From Ginsengibacter hankyongi (lineage in GTDB: Bacteria > Bacteroidota > Bacteroidia > Chitinophagales > Chitinophagaceae), in contig NZ_VYQF01000001.1 of the NCBI RefSeq assembly GCF_008710285.1, positions 2,163,351 through 2,227,350 of the forward strand: a DNA stretch of 64,000 nt, in the 5' to 3' direction. Below the pieces are notes generated by a model. It was given only the letters and a program-made list of their open reading frames with translations. It made no database searches and was not told the DNA's origin. The translations under genes and the position numbers were made by a program. This document shows positions 45,094-54,714 of the stretch, piece by piece (the stretch's first letter is position 1; every line of letters starts with the position of its first letter).

Positions 45094-46302
45094 ATGCAAA
45101 ATATAACCAGACTAAGTTTGATGATATTATTTATGGCAGTAGCGTCATCATGCGGAGATACAACAAAGAAAGACGGATCATTAAGCGATAAAAAGGCACA
45201 ACTCGAAAAACTTAAAACAGATAAGTCGAAACTTGACGAAAAGATTACCGCTTTAGAAAAAGATATCGCAAAACTTGACACAAGTGCCGCGGCACAGCAG
45301 AAGCCAAAACTTGTGGCGCTTACCCCAATCGCAAACCAGGAGTTTAAGCATTATCTCACTTTGCAAGGCAATGTTGATAATAAAAGTGTTTCTTATATAA
45401 CGCCAACTGGGCAACCCGGCCAAATAAAAGCTATCTATGTAAAGCAAGGCGATAAAATAACAAAAGGGCAGCTTGTATTAAAACTTGATGATGCCGTTGC
45501 GGCACAAAACGTAGCTGCAGTAAAACAGCAAATAGGAAGTGTAAAAGCTCAACTTGAGCTTGCCAAATCAGTTTATGAAAGACAAAAAAATCTTTGGGAT
45601 CAGCACATTGGAACCGAAGTGCAATTGCTGCAGGATAAAACTAATGTAGAGACACTCGAAAACCAGTTAAAAACCATTCAGGCAAATGTGAATGCTGCAC
45701 AAACGCAGGCAAATCAAAGTAATGTTTACAGCAACGTGAATGGTATAGTTGATGAAGTCACAGCCCATGTGGGTGAAACGTTTAATGGCAACCCTTTAAC
45801 AGGCGGTTACATAAGAATTGTTAACAATGCAGATTTGAAAGTGACTGTTACAATTCCTGAAAATTACGCAGGCAAAGTAAACAAAGGTTCAAAAGTAGAG
45901 ATTGAAATACCCGACGTAAATAAATCTTTCAGCAGCACTATTTCTTTTATCAGCGAATCAATTGGAGCCAATTCCCGTGGATTTACTGCAGAAGCAAAGG
46001 CGCCTTCAAACCTTAACTTAAGGCCCAACCAGGTTGCAATAGTAAAAATTCTTGATTACACTGTTCCAAGTACCGTTGTTATTAATGTAAACACATTACA
46101 AACCGATGAAAAAGGAAAGTTCGTATTAGTTGCAGCTAAGGAAAATGGAAAACTCGTTGCACGTAAACGCGAAGTGGTAACTGGTGAATTGTCCGGAGAC
46201 CAAATTGAAATAAAAAACGGCTTGCAACCTGGTGATCAATTAATCACCGAAGGATATCAATCGATATACGATGGCCAGTTAATAACCACTACAGAAGCTT
46301 AA
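45094..46302 (+). CDS. RND efflux periplasmic adaptor (membrane fusion lipoprotein)
   Basis: 402 aa lipoprotein; the lipobox SSCG puts Cys20 as the lipid-anchored residue. A coiled coil (about 30-70) precedes the main adaptor, which has a lipoyl half GQPGQIKAIYVKQGDKITKGQLVLKLDD, an alpha-hairpin (KSVYERQKNLWDQHIGTEVQLLQDKTNVETLENQLKTIQANVNAAQTQANQS), the second lipoyl half, and beta-barrel and MP domains. It bridges the RND pump and TolC-type duct. Middle gene of the operon. Confidence 0.94.
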   Translation: MQNITRLSLMILFMAVASSCGDTTKKDGSLSDKKAQLEKLKTDKSKLDEKITALEKDIAKLDTSAAAQQKPKLVALTPIANQEFKHYLTLQGNVDNKSVSYITPTGQPGQIKAIYVKQGDKITKGQLVLKLDDAVAAQNVAAVKQQIGSVKAQLELAKSVYERQKNLWDQHIGTEVQLLQDKTNVETLENQLKTIQANVNAAQTQANQSNVYSNVNGIVDEVTAHVGETFNGNPLTGGYIRIVNNADLKVTVTIPENYAGKVNKGSKVEIEIPDVNKSFSSTISFISESIGANSRGFTAEAKAPSNLNLRPNQVAIVKILDYTVPSTVVINVNTLQTDEKGKFVLVAAKENGKLVARKREVVTGELSGDQIEIKNGLQPGDQLITEGYQSIYDGQLITTTEA

Positions 46303-46333
46303 TTTCTACTGCTTTTGATTAAAGACATATTTT

Positions 46334-49300
46334 ATGAATGCAAAGGAAAATATAAAAGAAAAATTTAAACAATTTAAGCCGACAAGCTGGGCCATCAGTA
46401 ATAAAACTTCTATTTACCTGGTGATACTTTTTGTGTCGCTGGCAGGTATTTTCCAGTTTGTTACTTTACCCAAAGAACAGTTTCCTGATATTGTAATTCC
46501 AACAATCTATATACAAACAACTTATGTAGGTAATTCTCCAAAAGATATTGAAAACCTGGTAACACGCCCAATTGAAAAGCAATTAAAAGGAATAACAGGA
46601 GCTAAAATAAATAAGATAACCAGTACCTCCATACAGGATTTCTCCGCGATAATTGTTGAATTCAGCACCGACGTTAAAACCGAAGTAGCGCTTCAAAAAA
46701 CAAAGGATGCAGTAGATAAAGCAAAAATAGATTTGCCTACGGACCTAACTGCCGAACCTAATGTGCAGGAAGTAAGTTTTAGCGAACAACCCATCATGTT
46801 TGTAAACCTTAGTGGCGATTACAACATGATAAGCCTTAAGAAATTTGCAGATGATGCAAAGGATAAATTGGAAGAACTTCCTGAGTTAACCCGTGTGGAT
46901 ATTGTTGGTGCACCGGAAAGGGAATTCCAGATAAATGTTGACAATTTTAAAATGCAAAATGCGGGTATCACTTTCGATGATATCGCTAATGCAGTTCAGC
47001 GTGAGAATGTTGATATATCAGGCGGTTTGTTGGATGTTGGCAATATGAAACGAACCTTACAAATTAAAGGTCAGTTTAAAACTGCTTATGACATTGAAAA
47101 AATAATTATCCGCAATACTAACGGTGCTCCCATTTATTTAAAAGACATTGCCAATATAAAAGATACCGTGAAGACGAGCGAAAGTTATGCACGACTGAAT
47201 GGTAAAAATGTTGTAACGCTTAATATAATAAAACGTGCCGGTGAAAACTTAATTCAAACATCAGACGATGTAAAGAAAACTGTAGAGGAAATGAAGGGTA
47301 ACATATTGCCTTCCAATTTAAATATTGTTATTACCGGCGATCAAAGTCGTGCAACAAGAACTTCGTTTAACGATCTTGTAAATTCAATTGTAATCGGATT
47401 TGTTTTGGTGCTCCTGATTCTTATGTTCTTTATGGGTGTTACCAATGCATTTTTTGTTGCACTCTCGGTTCCGTTATCCATGTTTGTTGCATTTTTATTT
47501 TTACCGGCGGCAGATATAATTGTTGGCTCACATGTTACTTTAAATTTTATTGTCCTTTTTGCCTTGCTTTTTGGGCTGGGAATTATTGTGGACGATGCAA
47601 TTGTTGTTATTGAAAATACACATCGAATTTTTGTGGAAAATAAAGGGCAGCTTTCGTCAGTTAAATCAGCGAAGATGGCTGCAGGAGAGGTTTTCATACC
47701 GGTACTTGCAGGCACGCTTACCACGCTTGCACCTTTTTTTCCTTTACTTTTCTGGCCGGGGATTATTGGTAAGTTTATGATATACCTGCCCACGATGCTC
47801 ATTTTTACATTAACTGCTTCGTTGATAGTGGCATTTATTATGAACCCAGTATTCGCGGTTGATTTTATGAATCATCCCGATCATGAAGGAGTAAGAAGAA
47901 AATCAACGATTTTTAAAAGCCCCGCATTTTTGGTTCCATTGATAGTAGGAATTCTTTTTGATTTAGCTCATGTAACTTTCTTAGGCAACCTGCTCATATT
48001 TTTTGCTTTGTTGGTTGTATTAAACAGGTATGTGTTTGATGGATTAATTCATAAGTTTCAAAACAACGCCTTGCCGGCAATCATGTACCGTTATGAAACA
48101 TTATTAAAATGGGCGCTAAAAGGATGGCGGCCTGTCTGGTTGCTGATAGGCACTTTCGGCTTACTTATTTTTTCATTTGTTTTATTTCAATTAAGAAAAG
48201 TACCGGTTGTGTTTTTCCCAAAAGGCGATCCTAATTTTATTTATGTTTATTTGAAAATGCCCGTGGGTACCAGTGTTGATTATACGGATTCTGTTACCAA
48301 TGAATTAGAGAAAAGAGTAACCCGTGTATTAGATGGGCCTGATGGTAAGCCGAACCCGATCGTTGAAAGTATTATTTCAAATGTTGCAGTTGGCGCATCC
48401 GATCCCAGCAGCGGCGACCGCAGCACAAGGCCAAACCTTGGGAGGGTGCAGGTTTCCTTCGTTGAATATCAAAATAGAAATGGAGTGGCAACTGCGCCTT
48501 ATCTTGATTCTATAAGAAACGCCGTAAGGGGAATCCCAGGCGCTGAAATTTCGGTAGCCCAGGAATCGGGCGGTCCCCCAACAGATCCGCCTATAAATAT
48601 CGAGGTTGCCAGTGAAAATTTTGAGAACCTTACCAGTACCGCCAAAGCATTAAAGAATTATTTGGACAGCCTGCAAATACCGGGTGTTGAAGAATTAAAA
48701 CTGGATGTTGATTTAACCAATCCTGAAATAACGCTTTCAATAAACAGGGAACGTGCACAAATAGAAGGGGTTTCAACAGCACAAATTGGCCAACAAATCC
48801 GTACTGCTTTATTTGGAAGAGAAGCCTCAAAAATAAAAGACGGTGAAGATGAATATAAAATACAAATACGTAATAATGAGTTGCAACGCAACAGCCTTTC
48901 TGAATTGTTGAATATGAAAATTGTATTCCGAGACCAGGCTGCGCAGGGTGCAATAAAGCAAATCCCCATCAGTTCTTTGGTAGATGTGGATTACACCAGC
49001 ACGTACGGCAGCATTAAACGAAAAAATGTAAAACGCGTTATTACTTTATTTTCGAATGTGCTTTCGGGTTATACACCTACTGAAGTAAATACGAGAATAA
49101 AAACGGCTATTGATAATTTTAATAAAAAGGCACCGGGAGTTACTATTACGCAAACCGGTGAAGGTGCTCAACAGGCGGAAACTGCCTCGTTCCTGGAAAA
49201 AGCGCTGATGATTGCGTTAATGCTTATACTATTCATACTGGTGCTTCAGTTTAATTCGGTAAGTAAATCTGTAATTATTCTTACTGAAATAGTTTTTAGT

Positions 49301-49909
49301 GTGATAGGGGTATTACTGGGCTTTGCTATAACCGGCATGGAGGTTTCCATTGTAATGACGGGTATTGGTATTGTAGGTCTTGCTGGTATCGTGGTGAAAA
49401 ATGGGATTTTGGTTATCGAATTTGCTGATGAACTAAGAAGTCGTGGAATGAAAACACGGGAGGCTGTTATACGAGCAGGTAAAACAAGAATAATTCCTGT
49501 AATGCTTACAGCCTTGGCGGCAATACTTGCATTAATGCCGCTGGCCGTTGGGTTCAATATTAATTTCGTTACCATGTTTGCAGATCTCAATCCGCACATT
49601 TTCTTTGGAGGTGACAGTGTTGTTTTCTGGAAGCCGCTTTCATGGACAATTATTTTCGGTCTCGCTTTCGCGTTTTTCATGACGCTCATAATTGTGCCAA
49701 GTATGTATTTAATTGCTGAAAGATTACGGCGCCCGATGCGCAGGCAGTACGGTGGTAAATGGATTTCTATGTTGGGTATTCCACCGTTAACAATTTTATT
49801 TATGGTATTAATGGTTATTACCATGTTCATTCATCGTGCGCAGGCAGCAAGAAGAAAAAGGAAGATGGGTAATAAGTTTGATGAAAGATGGACCGGTAGC
49901 TGGTTCTAA
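46334..49909 (+). CDS. RND efflux transporter permease
   Basis: 1191 aa, longer than AcrB by about 140 residues. The N-terminal SIYLVILFVSLAGIFQFVTLPKEQFPDIVIPTIYIQTTYVGNSPKDIENLVTRPIEKQLKGI is typical of the MexB/AcrB-like pumps. GLGIIVDDAIVVIENTHRIF carries the conserved Asp pair of the proton relay. A second-half GIVGLAGIVVKNGILVIEFADELRSRG matches the TM10-12 region. Extra hydrophobic segments mid-protein (about 530-580) and after TM12 account for the length. The substrate is unknown. It ends the operon at the 49934 terminator. Confidence 0.94.
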   Translation: MNAKENIKEKFKQFKPTSWAISNKTSIYLVILFVSLAGIFQFVTLPKEQFPDIVIPTIYIQTTYVGNSPKDIENLVTRPIEKQLKGITGAKINKITSTSIQDFSAIIVEFSTDVKTEVALQKTKDAVDKAKIDLPTDLTAEPNVQEVSFSEQPIMFVNLSGDYNMISLKKFADDAKDKLEELPELTRVDIVGAPEREFQINVDNFKMQNAGITFDDIANAVQRENVDISGGLLDVGNMKRTLQIKGQFKTAYDIEKIIIRNTNGAPIYLKDIANIKDTVKTSESYARLNGKNVVTLNIIKRAGENLIQTSDDVKKTVEEMKGNILPSNLNIVITGDQSRATRTSFNDLVNSIVIGFVLVLLILMFFMGVTNAFFVALSVPLSMFVAFLFLPAADIIVGSHVTLNFIVLFALLFGLGIIVDDAIVVIENTHRIFVENKGQLSSVKSAKMAAGEVFIPVLAGTLTTLAPFFPLLFWPGIIGKFMIYLPTMLIFTLTASLIVAFIMNPVFAVDFMNHPDHEGVRRKSTIFKSPAFLVPLIVGILFDLAHVTFLGNLLIFFALLVVLNRYVFDGLIHKFQNNALPAIMYRYETLLKWALKGWRPVWLLIGTFGLLIFSFVLFQLRKVPVVFFPKGDPNFIYVYLKMPVGTSVDYTDSVTNELEKRVTRVLDGPDGKPNPIVESIISNVAVGASDPSSGDRSTRPNLGRVQVSFVEYQNRNGVATAPYLDSIRNAVRGIPGAEISVAQESGGPPTDPPINIEVASENFENLTSTAKALKNYLDSLQIPGVEELKLDVDLTNPEITLSINRERAQIEGVSTAQIGQQIRTALFGREASKIKDGEDEYKIQIRNNELQRNSLSELLNMKIVFRDQAAQGAIKQIPISSLVDVDYTSTYGSIKRKNVKRVITLFSNVLSGYTPTEVNTRIKTAIDNFNKKAPGVTITQTGEGAQQAETASFLEKALMIALMLILFILVLQFNSVSKSVIILTEIVFSVIGVLLGFAITGMEVSIVMTGIGIVGLAGIVVKNGILVIEFADELRSRGMKTREAVIRAGKTRIIPVMLTALAAILALMPLAVGFNINFVTMFADLNPHIFFGGDSVVFWKPLSWTIIFGLAFAFFMTLIIVPSMYLIAERLRRPMRRQYGGKWISMLGIPPLTILFMVLMVITMFIHRAQAARRKRKMGNKFDERWTGSWF

Positions 49910-49933
49910 GATTTGTAAACATTAAATTTTATA

Positions 49934-49965
49934 AACCTGCAGGCAAATTGGCTGCAGGTTTTTTT
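49934..49965 (+). terminator. Terminator of the RND efflux operon
   Basis: AACCTGCAG and CTGCAGGTT pair around 9 nt, followed by a T run. Confidence 0.9.
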
Positions 49966-50067
49966 ATTTAAAATAGTCAATGTGGGGCAATAATTGATAA
50001 AGTGCGTCCTTGGGAATCAAGCCACTTCATTCTACGGTTAAACATGGCTGTTATAAAGCAGGTCTAA

Positions 50068-50256
50068 TTATTTGTCATCAGGTTTTTCTTCCTCCTTATT
50101 ATCAAATGTTTCTTCAATTTTATGCATTAAAGAAGAAAAAGGTCCTTCCATATTTTCCTGGGGATCAGTTGAATGGGTAGTTCCCGGATCAGACTGTTCC
50201 TGCTTTTGCACTTCTTTGTTATTTTCTTTTTCGCTTTTTTCTTTTTCGTTAATCAT
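50068..50256 (-). CDS. Small acidic hypothetical protein
   Basis: 62 aa from the ATG at 50256; an in-frame ATG at 50292 would add 12 residues. Very polar: Glu/Lys/Gln-rich (INEKEKSEKENNKEVQKQEQSDPG), then ENMEGPFSSLMHKIEETFDNKEEEKPDDK. Probably intrinsically disordered. No signal peptide and no family recognised. Similar small charged proteins occur with stress genes in related genomes, but this is weak. Confidence 0.5.
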   Translation of the reverse strand: MINEKEKSEKENNKEVQKQEQSDPGTTHSTDPQENMEGPFSSLMHKIEETFDNKEEEKPDDK

Positions 50257-50451
50257 AGTGACGTGTTTTAATGTGATAAAATAGGATAACAAATTAATTA
50301 AATGATGGTTCAGTTTAAAATAACACTCTTTTATGCGATTAATATTATCAGTTTTTCGTGTATGCGGCTATTGATCTTTGCTTTACACGTTGAAATAACT
50401 GCTTAACTATAAGGTAATATCACCTTTGGGCATCACTAAATTTTTAATTAA

Positions 50452-50474
50452 AAACCCTTTGCTGTAAAGGGTTT
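50452..50474 (-). terminator. Perfect hairpin with T-rich minus-strand tail
   Basis: AAACCCTTT and AAAGGGTTT pair perfectly around GCTGT. On the minus strand TTTTTAATT follows, giving an intrinsic-terminator shape in that direction, although no minus-strand gene lies just upstream. The 357-bp gap (50257-50613) otherwise contains only the promoter at 50523-50554. Confidence 0.45.
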
Positions 50475-50522
50475 GCAAGGATTGACTACTCTTTTAAGAT
50501 GAAGAATAATTATGTAAGTTGA

Positions 50523-50554
50523 TTTGCAGACGGATTTACGTCGTGTTACTTTTA
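50523..50554 (+). promoter_or_regulatory. Candidate promoter of the secreted-protein gene at 50614
   Basis: TTTG at 50523-50526, 20 bp, then TACTTTTA at 50547-50554 (7 of 8 positions fit TAnnTTTG plus spacing). The predicted leader is about 54 nt. Confidence 0.5.
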
Positions 50555-50613
50555 CACCATGATTGTTTGAGTGAAGAGAAAAAATTTAATCTTTTAATCT
50601 AAAATTTCACTTT

Positions 50614-51027
50614 ATGAAACAGACAATCAAATCAACAAAAATGATCACAATGGGTTTATTTGCCCTTTGTACAATGGGTTTAACCAATGCAACTTTTGCA
50701 GGTACTAAAACTGATAACCCCGCCGAATTAAAATTCATTGGTAAAGTGAAAAATCATCCTGTATTTCAACTGAGCCTGAACAACAACACAGATGAAGTGT
50801 ATTACGTAAACATTAAGGACGCAAACTATAATGTTTTATACTCAGAGAAAATAAAAGGTGCAAACCTCTCCAGGCAATATCAACTTGATATTGATGAATC
50901 AGAATTAAGTGCCCCGGATTTTGGCGTAAGAATCGAAGTAACTTCTGCAAAAACTCACAAAAAGCAGGTTTACAAAATAAGCGCACAGACTAATGTGACT
51001 GAAGATATCATTGTAGCAAAATTATAA
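50614..51027 (+). CDS. Secreted protein, Chitinophagaceae-type, function unknown
   Basis: 137 aa with a Sec signal peptide (about 1-29, ending ATFAG). The mature domain is beta-rich: LKFIGKVKNHPVFQLSLNNNTDEVYYVNIKDANYNVLYSEKIKGANLSRQYQLDI, ending IIVAKL. The strand pattern and size suggest a small beta-sandwich, possibly extracellular. I do not recognise a named family. It has its own promoter and terminator. Confidence 0.7.
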   Translation: MKQTIKSTKMITMGLFALCTMGLTNATFAGTKTDNPAELKFIGKVKNHPVFQLSLNNNTDEVYYVNIKDANYNVLYSEKIKGANLSRQYQLDIDESELSAPDFGVRIEVTSAKTHKKQVYKISAQTNVTEDIIVAKL

Positions 51028-51067
51028 GCTGTTCACCGAAAATTAAATCCCTATTAAAACAATAAAA

Positions 51068-51100
51068 GGCTTGCCTGTTAATTCGGGCAGGTCTTTTATT
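51068..51100 (+). terminator. Intrinsic terminator after the secreted-protein gene
   Basis: GGCTTGCCT and GGGCAGGTC can form a 9-bp stem with G-U pairs, followed by TTTTATTTTT. Confidence 0.6.
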
Positions 51101-51164
51101 TTTAGATATTGACTTATAGTAAAAAAAATTTTGTTAATAATAAATAATGGTTATTTTCACACTC

Positions 51165-51328
51165 TCAAAAAAAAACAGGGCCTCCTGTAGAAACAAGACG
51201 GCCTTTACGATTGCTTGATATGAGATTCTTTAATTGTCTGTTTTGTGCTGATATCACAGCTTACAATAAGAAGAAAACGGATTAAAAGCCTGCCACAATA
51301 GATCCATTTATTTTTTTAACCCTTTTTA
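51165..51328 (-). ncRNA. Candidate minus-strand small RNA with its own promoter and terminator
   Basis: On the minus strand, TTG (51365-51363), a 21-bp spacer and TAAGTTTG (51341-51334) form a full Bacteroidetes promoter. About 130 bp further on, a strong hairpin (51179-51206) with GGCC/GGCC arms is followed by a T9 run, an intrinsic terminator. No protein-coding frame of note lies between them. A GCTG/CAGC hairpin sits mid-transcript near 51248-51259. The predicted RNA is about 160 nt. Not recognised as a known RNA; 6S or a regulatory RNA cannot be excluded. Confidence 0.45.
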
Positions 51329-51451
51329 TTGGACAAACTTACGTTGTGCTAAAAAAACGAACCAATCAATCTATTGGCGATTCTATCATCGCAGAAGGAA
51401 TTGTTGATTTAAAAATCCCTTTATTATCTTGCATTTCAGCATAAATTCTCA

Positions 51452-53005
51452 ATGATGCCCAATCTTTTTTCTGATACGTTATTTCAATTGGTTCATTCCC
51501 TGGAAAAGTCTGAAAAAAGACATTTTAAGCTTTATATAAAAAGAAGTTCTGCCAAAGAAGACCTGAAAATAATTCGCCTGTTTGATGCTTTGGATAAACT
51601 TAGCGAATACGACGAAAGGCAGCTTCTTAAAACACTTAGCGATATTACCAAGCCACAGTTATCTAATTTAAAAACCCATTTATACAAGCAATTACTGGCT
51701 AGCTTACGCTTATTAAAAACAAATGACAATATTGACCTGAAGCTGAGTGAGCACCTCGATAATGCAAGGCTACTTTATAATAAGGGGCTTAAAATACAAA
51801 GCCTACACATTCTTGAAAAAGCAAAAGAACTTGCCAGAACAAATCAAAAAATGAATTTCCTGGTACAGGTTATTTCACTGGAAAAAAAAATTGAAACCCT
51901 GCATATAACAAGAAGCTCATTAGAAAAAACAGAAAGGCTTGCCGAAGAAGCGCTTGATATAAGCGGGCATATAGATCGGGTTACACGATTGTCTAACCTT
52001 GCTTTGTTATTGTACAGATGGTATGTGAAAAACGGGCATGCACGCAACGAACAGGATGAGCAAGGCATTCGGGAATTTTTTGCCCAATCTTTGCCGGCAG
52101 ATCCTAACGCAATTAATGGTTTTTATGAGAAGTTGTATTTATACCAAAGCTATTGCTGGTATGCCTTTATAAGGCAGGACTTTTTGATGTATTACCGGTA
52201 TAGCCAAAAATGGATCGATCTTTTTCGGGAAAACGAAGTGATGATTGCTGTAGAGACAGGCCATTATATTAAAGGCATGCACAATCTATTAAATGCACAT
52301 TTCGATCTTAGAAATTTTGCAAAATTTGAAATTACATTAAAGCAATTTGAAGTTTTTGCGGGCACGCAAGTAGCTAATCAGCACGATAATTTCCGCACAC
52401 ATACTTCCATTTATATTAATAGTGCAAGGCTTAATAAATATTTAATGCTGGGAGATTTTAAAGAAGGATTAAAGATCGTACCGGAAATTGTAGAAAAATT
52501 AAATGAATATGTTTTGTTTGTTGACAGTCACCGGATCCTTGTATTCAATTATAAAATTGCTACGTTGTATTTTGGCTCGGGCGATTACGCCACGGCGATA
52601 GATTTTTTGCATAAATTAATAAATGATACTCATTCGGGTCTGCGAAACGATTTACAGTGTTATTCAAGATTGATGCACCTTCTTTGCCATTATGAATTAG
52701 GGAATGATGAAATTTTGGATTCGTTAATTAAATCGGTTTACAGGTTTATGGCACGGATGAAAAACCTTACTGTTGTTGAAGAGGAGATATTTACATTTTT
52801 ACGACACTCAACTAAAGTGAGGCCAAAGGAATTAATTACTGAACTAAAACAATTCCTGGAAAAAATTAAACACCTGGAAAAAAATCGTTTTGAAACTAGG
52901 TCATTTGCTTATCTCGATATTATTTCATGGGTTGAAAGCAAAGTTTATGAAAAACCTATGAGCGAAATAATAAAGAACAAATACTTAAAGAGCAAGCATC
53001 GATAG
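51452..53005 (+). CDS. Large helical (TPR-like) cytoplasmic protein, function unknown
   Basis: 517 aa, almost wholly helical with no signal peptide or TM segment. The N-terminal FSDTLFQLVHSLEKSEKRHFKLYIKR segment and repeated helical pairs through the length (for example SLHILEKAKELARTNQKMNFLVQVISLEKKIETL, then GSGDYATAIDFLHKLIND) suggest TPR/alpha-solenoid architecture. Proteins of this shape are common in Chitinophagaceae without a known role. The start codon choice (51452 or 51455) does not matter to the fold. Confidence 0.75.
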   Translation: MMPNLFSDTLFQLVHSLEKSEKRHFKLYIKRSSAKEDLKIIRLFDALDKLSEYDERQLLKTLSDITKPQLSNLKTHLYKQLLASLRLLKTNDNIDLKLSEHLDNARLLYNKGLKIQSLHILEKAKELARTNQKMNFLVQVISLEKKIETLHITRSSLEKTERLAEEALDISGHIDRVTRLSNLALLLYRWYVKNGHARNEQDEQGIREFFAQSLPADPNAINGFYEKLYLYQSYCWYAFIRQDFLMYYRYSQKWIDLFRENEVMIAVETGHYIKGMHNLLNAHFDLRNFAKFEITLKQFEVFAGTQVANQHDNFRTHTSIYINSARLNKYLMLGDFKEGLKIVPEIVEKLNEYVLFVDSHRILVFNYKIATLYFGSGDYATAIDFLHKLINDTHSGLRNDLQCYSRLMHLLCHYELGNDEILDSLIKSVYRFMARMKNLTVVEEEIFTFLRHSTKVRPKELITELKQFLEKIKHLEKNRFETRSFAYLDIISWVESKVYEKPMSEIIKNKYLKSKHR

Positions 53006-53242
53006 AATTTTTAGCTTGAAATTTAATTCCTTAAATGCGGCCCTGCAGCAGTGGAAAATAGTGAAGGTGTTCAGGATACAACCTGTGTCGGCGTGTAACC
53101 CGGATAAGTGATGATGAATGATCGGGAAAGAGTTATTGATATTGATTGTAAGCAACCATAACTTTTGGACTGTATTTTATCTCTCAAAATCTGATTATAT
53201 TTAGTGATCTGTTTATTTTCCTACCTAAAATCACACTGTATT

Positions 53243-54664
53243 ATGAAACAGGTTATGGTTTTTATGGCAGCTCTTTGTATGCTGGCATGTAATCCTGGTA
53301 CTTCCACTAAAACAACCACTTCCATAAATAAAGACAGGCTTGCCAAAGCCTACCGGCAGGATAAGAATGGCTGGATCTTCCTGCACCTTGAAGGCTCACC
53401 GGCTAACATCGGATATCAGCACGGCTACCTCGCTGCTGATGAAATTGATACAACCATTCAAACGGTGGCTTATACATTGGCACATGAAACCGCCCATGAC
53501 TGGAGTTTTTACCGGCAGGCAGCAAAGAATTTTTTGTGGGATAAACTGGACCCGGAATATAAAGATGAAATTAATGGTATAGTGGACGGATTGAAAGCGA
53601 AGAATAAACAATACGATAGTTTGGATATCACGGCTTTTAACGCCATGGAAGAACTGGCCTATTATTATGTGCCTTCGTTAGCGAACGCACTGAAGCCACA
53701 CAGCGCGGATAATAAAGCACCCGGCAACTGCAGTGCCTTTATTGCCACCGGAAGTTTTACCAAAAATGGTAAAATAGTGATGGGGCATAATAACTGGACC
53801 AGTTACATTATCGGCCAGCACTGGAATGAAATAGCAGATATTGCGCCTGAGAAAGGGCATCATATTATCATGGATTGCATACCCGGTTATATACACAGCG
53901 GGGATGATTTTTTGGAAACAGATGCGGGTATTTTAATTACAGAGACTACTATTACCCAGTTCAACCTGTTTGACTCCACCGGTATTCCTGAGTTTATGCG
54001 GGCAAGAAAAGCTGCCCAATATGCTAACAGCATTGATGATGTAGTGAAGATATTTACCACGGGCAACAATGGCGGTTATGCGAACGACTGGCTCATAGGA
54101 GATACCAAAACAAATGAAGTGGCCAAACTGGAACTGGGTCTCAAAGATTACCGTATATGGAGAAGTAAGGATACTGCCATTATCGGCAGCAACTTCCCCA
54201 GTGATCCAAAGCTGATCAAAGAAGAAACCACTTTTAATGTGAATGATAAAACCACTTCACCCAATGCCCGGAAGTTAAGAATGGAAAAATTGGTATGCCT
54301 GGATATGAAAGGGAAGATAGACGCAGAGACTGGCAAACAGATTGAAGCCGATCATTATGATGCACTCGATAATAAGAATGCTAATAACCGCTGTGTGATA
54401 TGCGGGCATATTGATGAAGACCCTCTTGGTTGTAAAGAGTGGGATGAGCCAGCTTATTATCCTATGGGTGCTGTACAGGGTAAGATCACTACTTCCGACC
54501 TGGCAGCTAAGATGGAATTCTGGGCACATATGGGGCATCCCTGCGGAGAAGATTTTAAAGGTGAACCTTTTTTTGAAGCACATCCGCAATATGCGTGGAT
54601 GTCTAAATATCTCACCGATATGAAATCATATCCCTGGACTTTGTTTGCGGCAAAAAGCAATTAG
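53243..54664 (+). CDS. C45/phospholipase B-like N-terminal-nucleophile hydrolase, lipoprotein
   Basis: 473 aa from the ATG at 53243, which gives a clean lipobox MLAC (Cys16); the ATG at 53204 would add 13 residues ahead of the signal. The nucleophile Cys163 lies in APGNCSAFIATG, followed by GKIVMGHNNW, the classical region of the C45 / phospholipase B-like Ntn-hydrolase superfamily, in which a bond N-terminal to this Cys is cut by autoproteolysis. Substrate unknown (an amide or ester). It appears to be outer-membrane attached. The base composition is richer in G+C than its neighbours. Confidence 0.82.
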   Translation: MKQVMVFMAALCMLACNPGTSTKTTTSINKDRLAKAYRQDKNGWIFLHLEGSPANIGYQHGYLAADEIDTTIQTVAYTLAHETAHDWSFYRQAAKNFLWDKLDPEYKDEINGIVDGLKAKNKQYDSLDITAFNAMEELAYYYVPSLANALKPHSADNKAPGNCSAFIATGSFTKNGKIVMGHNNWTSYIIGQHWNEIADIAPEKGHHIIMDCIPGYIHSGDDFLETDAGILITETTITQFNLFDSTGIPEFMRARKAAQYANSIDDVVKIFTTGNNGGYANDWLIGDTKTNEVAKLELGLKDYRIWRSKDTAIIGSNFPSDPKLIKEETTFNVNDKTTSPNARKLRMEKLVCLDMKGKIDAETGKQIEADHYDALDNKNANNRCVICGHIDEDPLGCKEWDEPAYYPMGAVQGKITTSDLAAKMEFWAHMGHPCGEDFKGEPFFEAHPQYAWMSKYLTDMKSYPWTLFAAKSN

Positions 54665-54714
54665 TAAAATGTCGGTCTTGGAAGTTGAAGATGTACTGAA
54701 TTCGCTCTGTGCAA

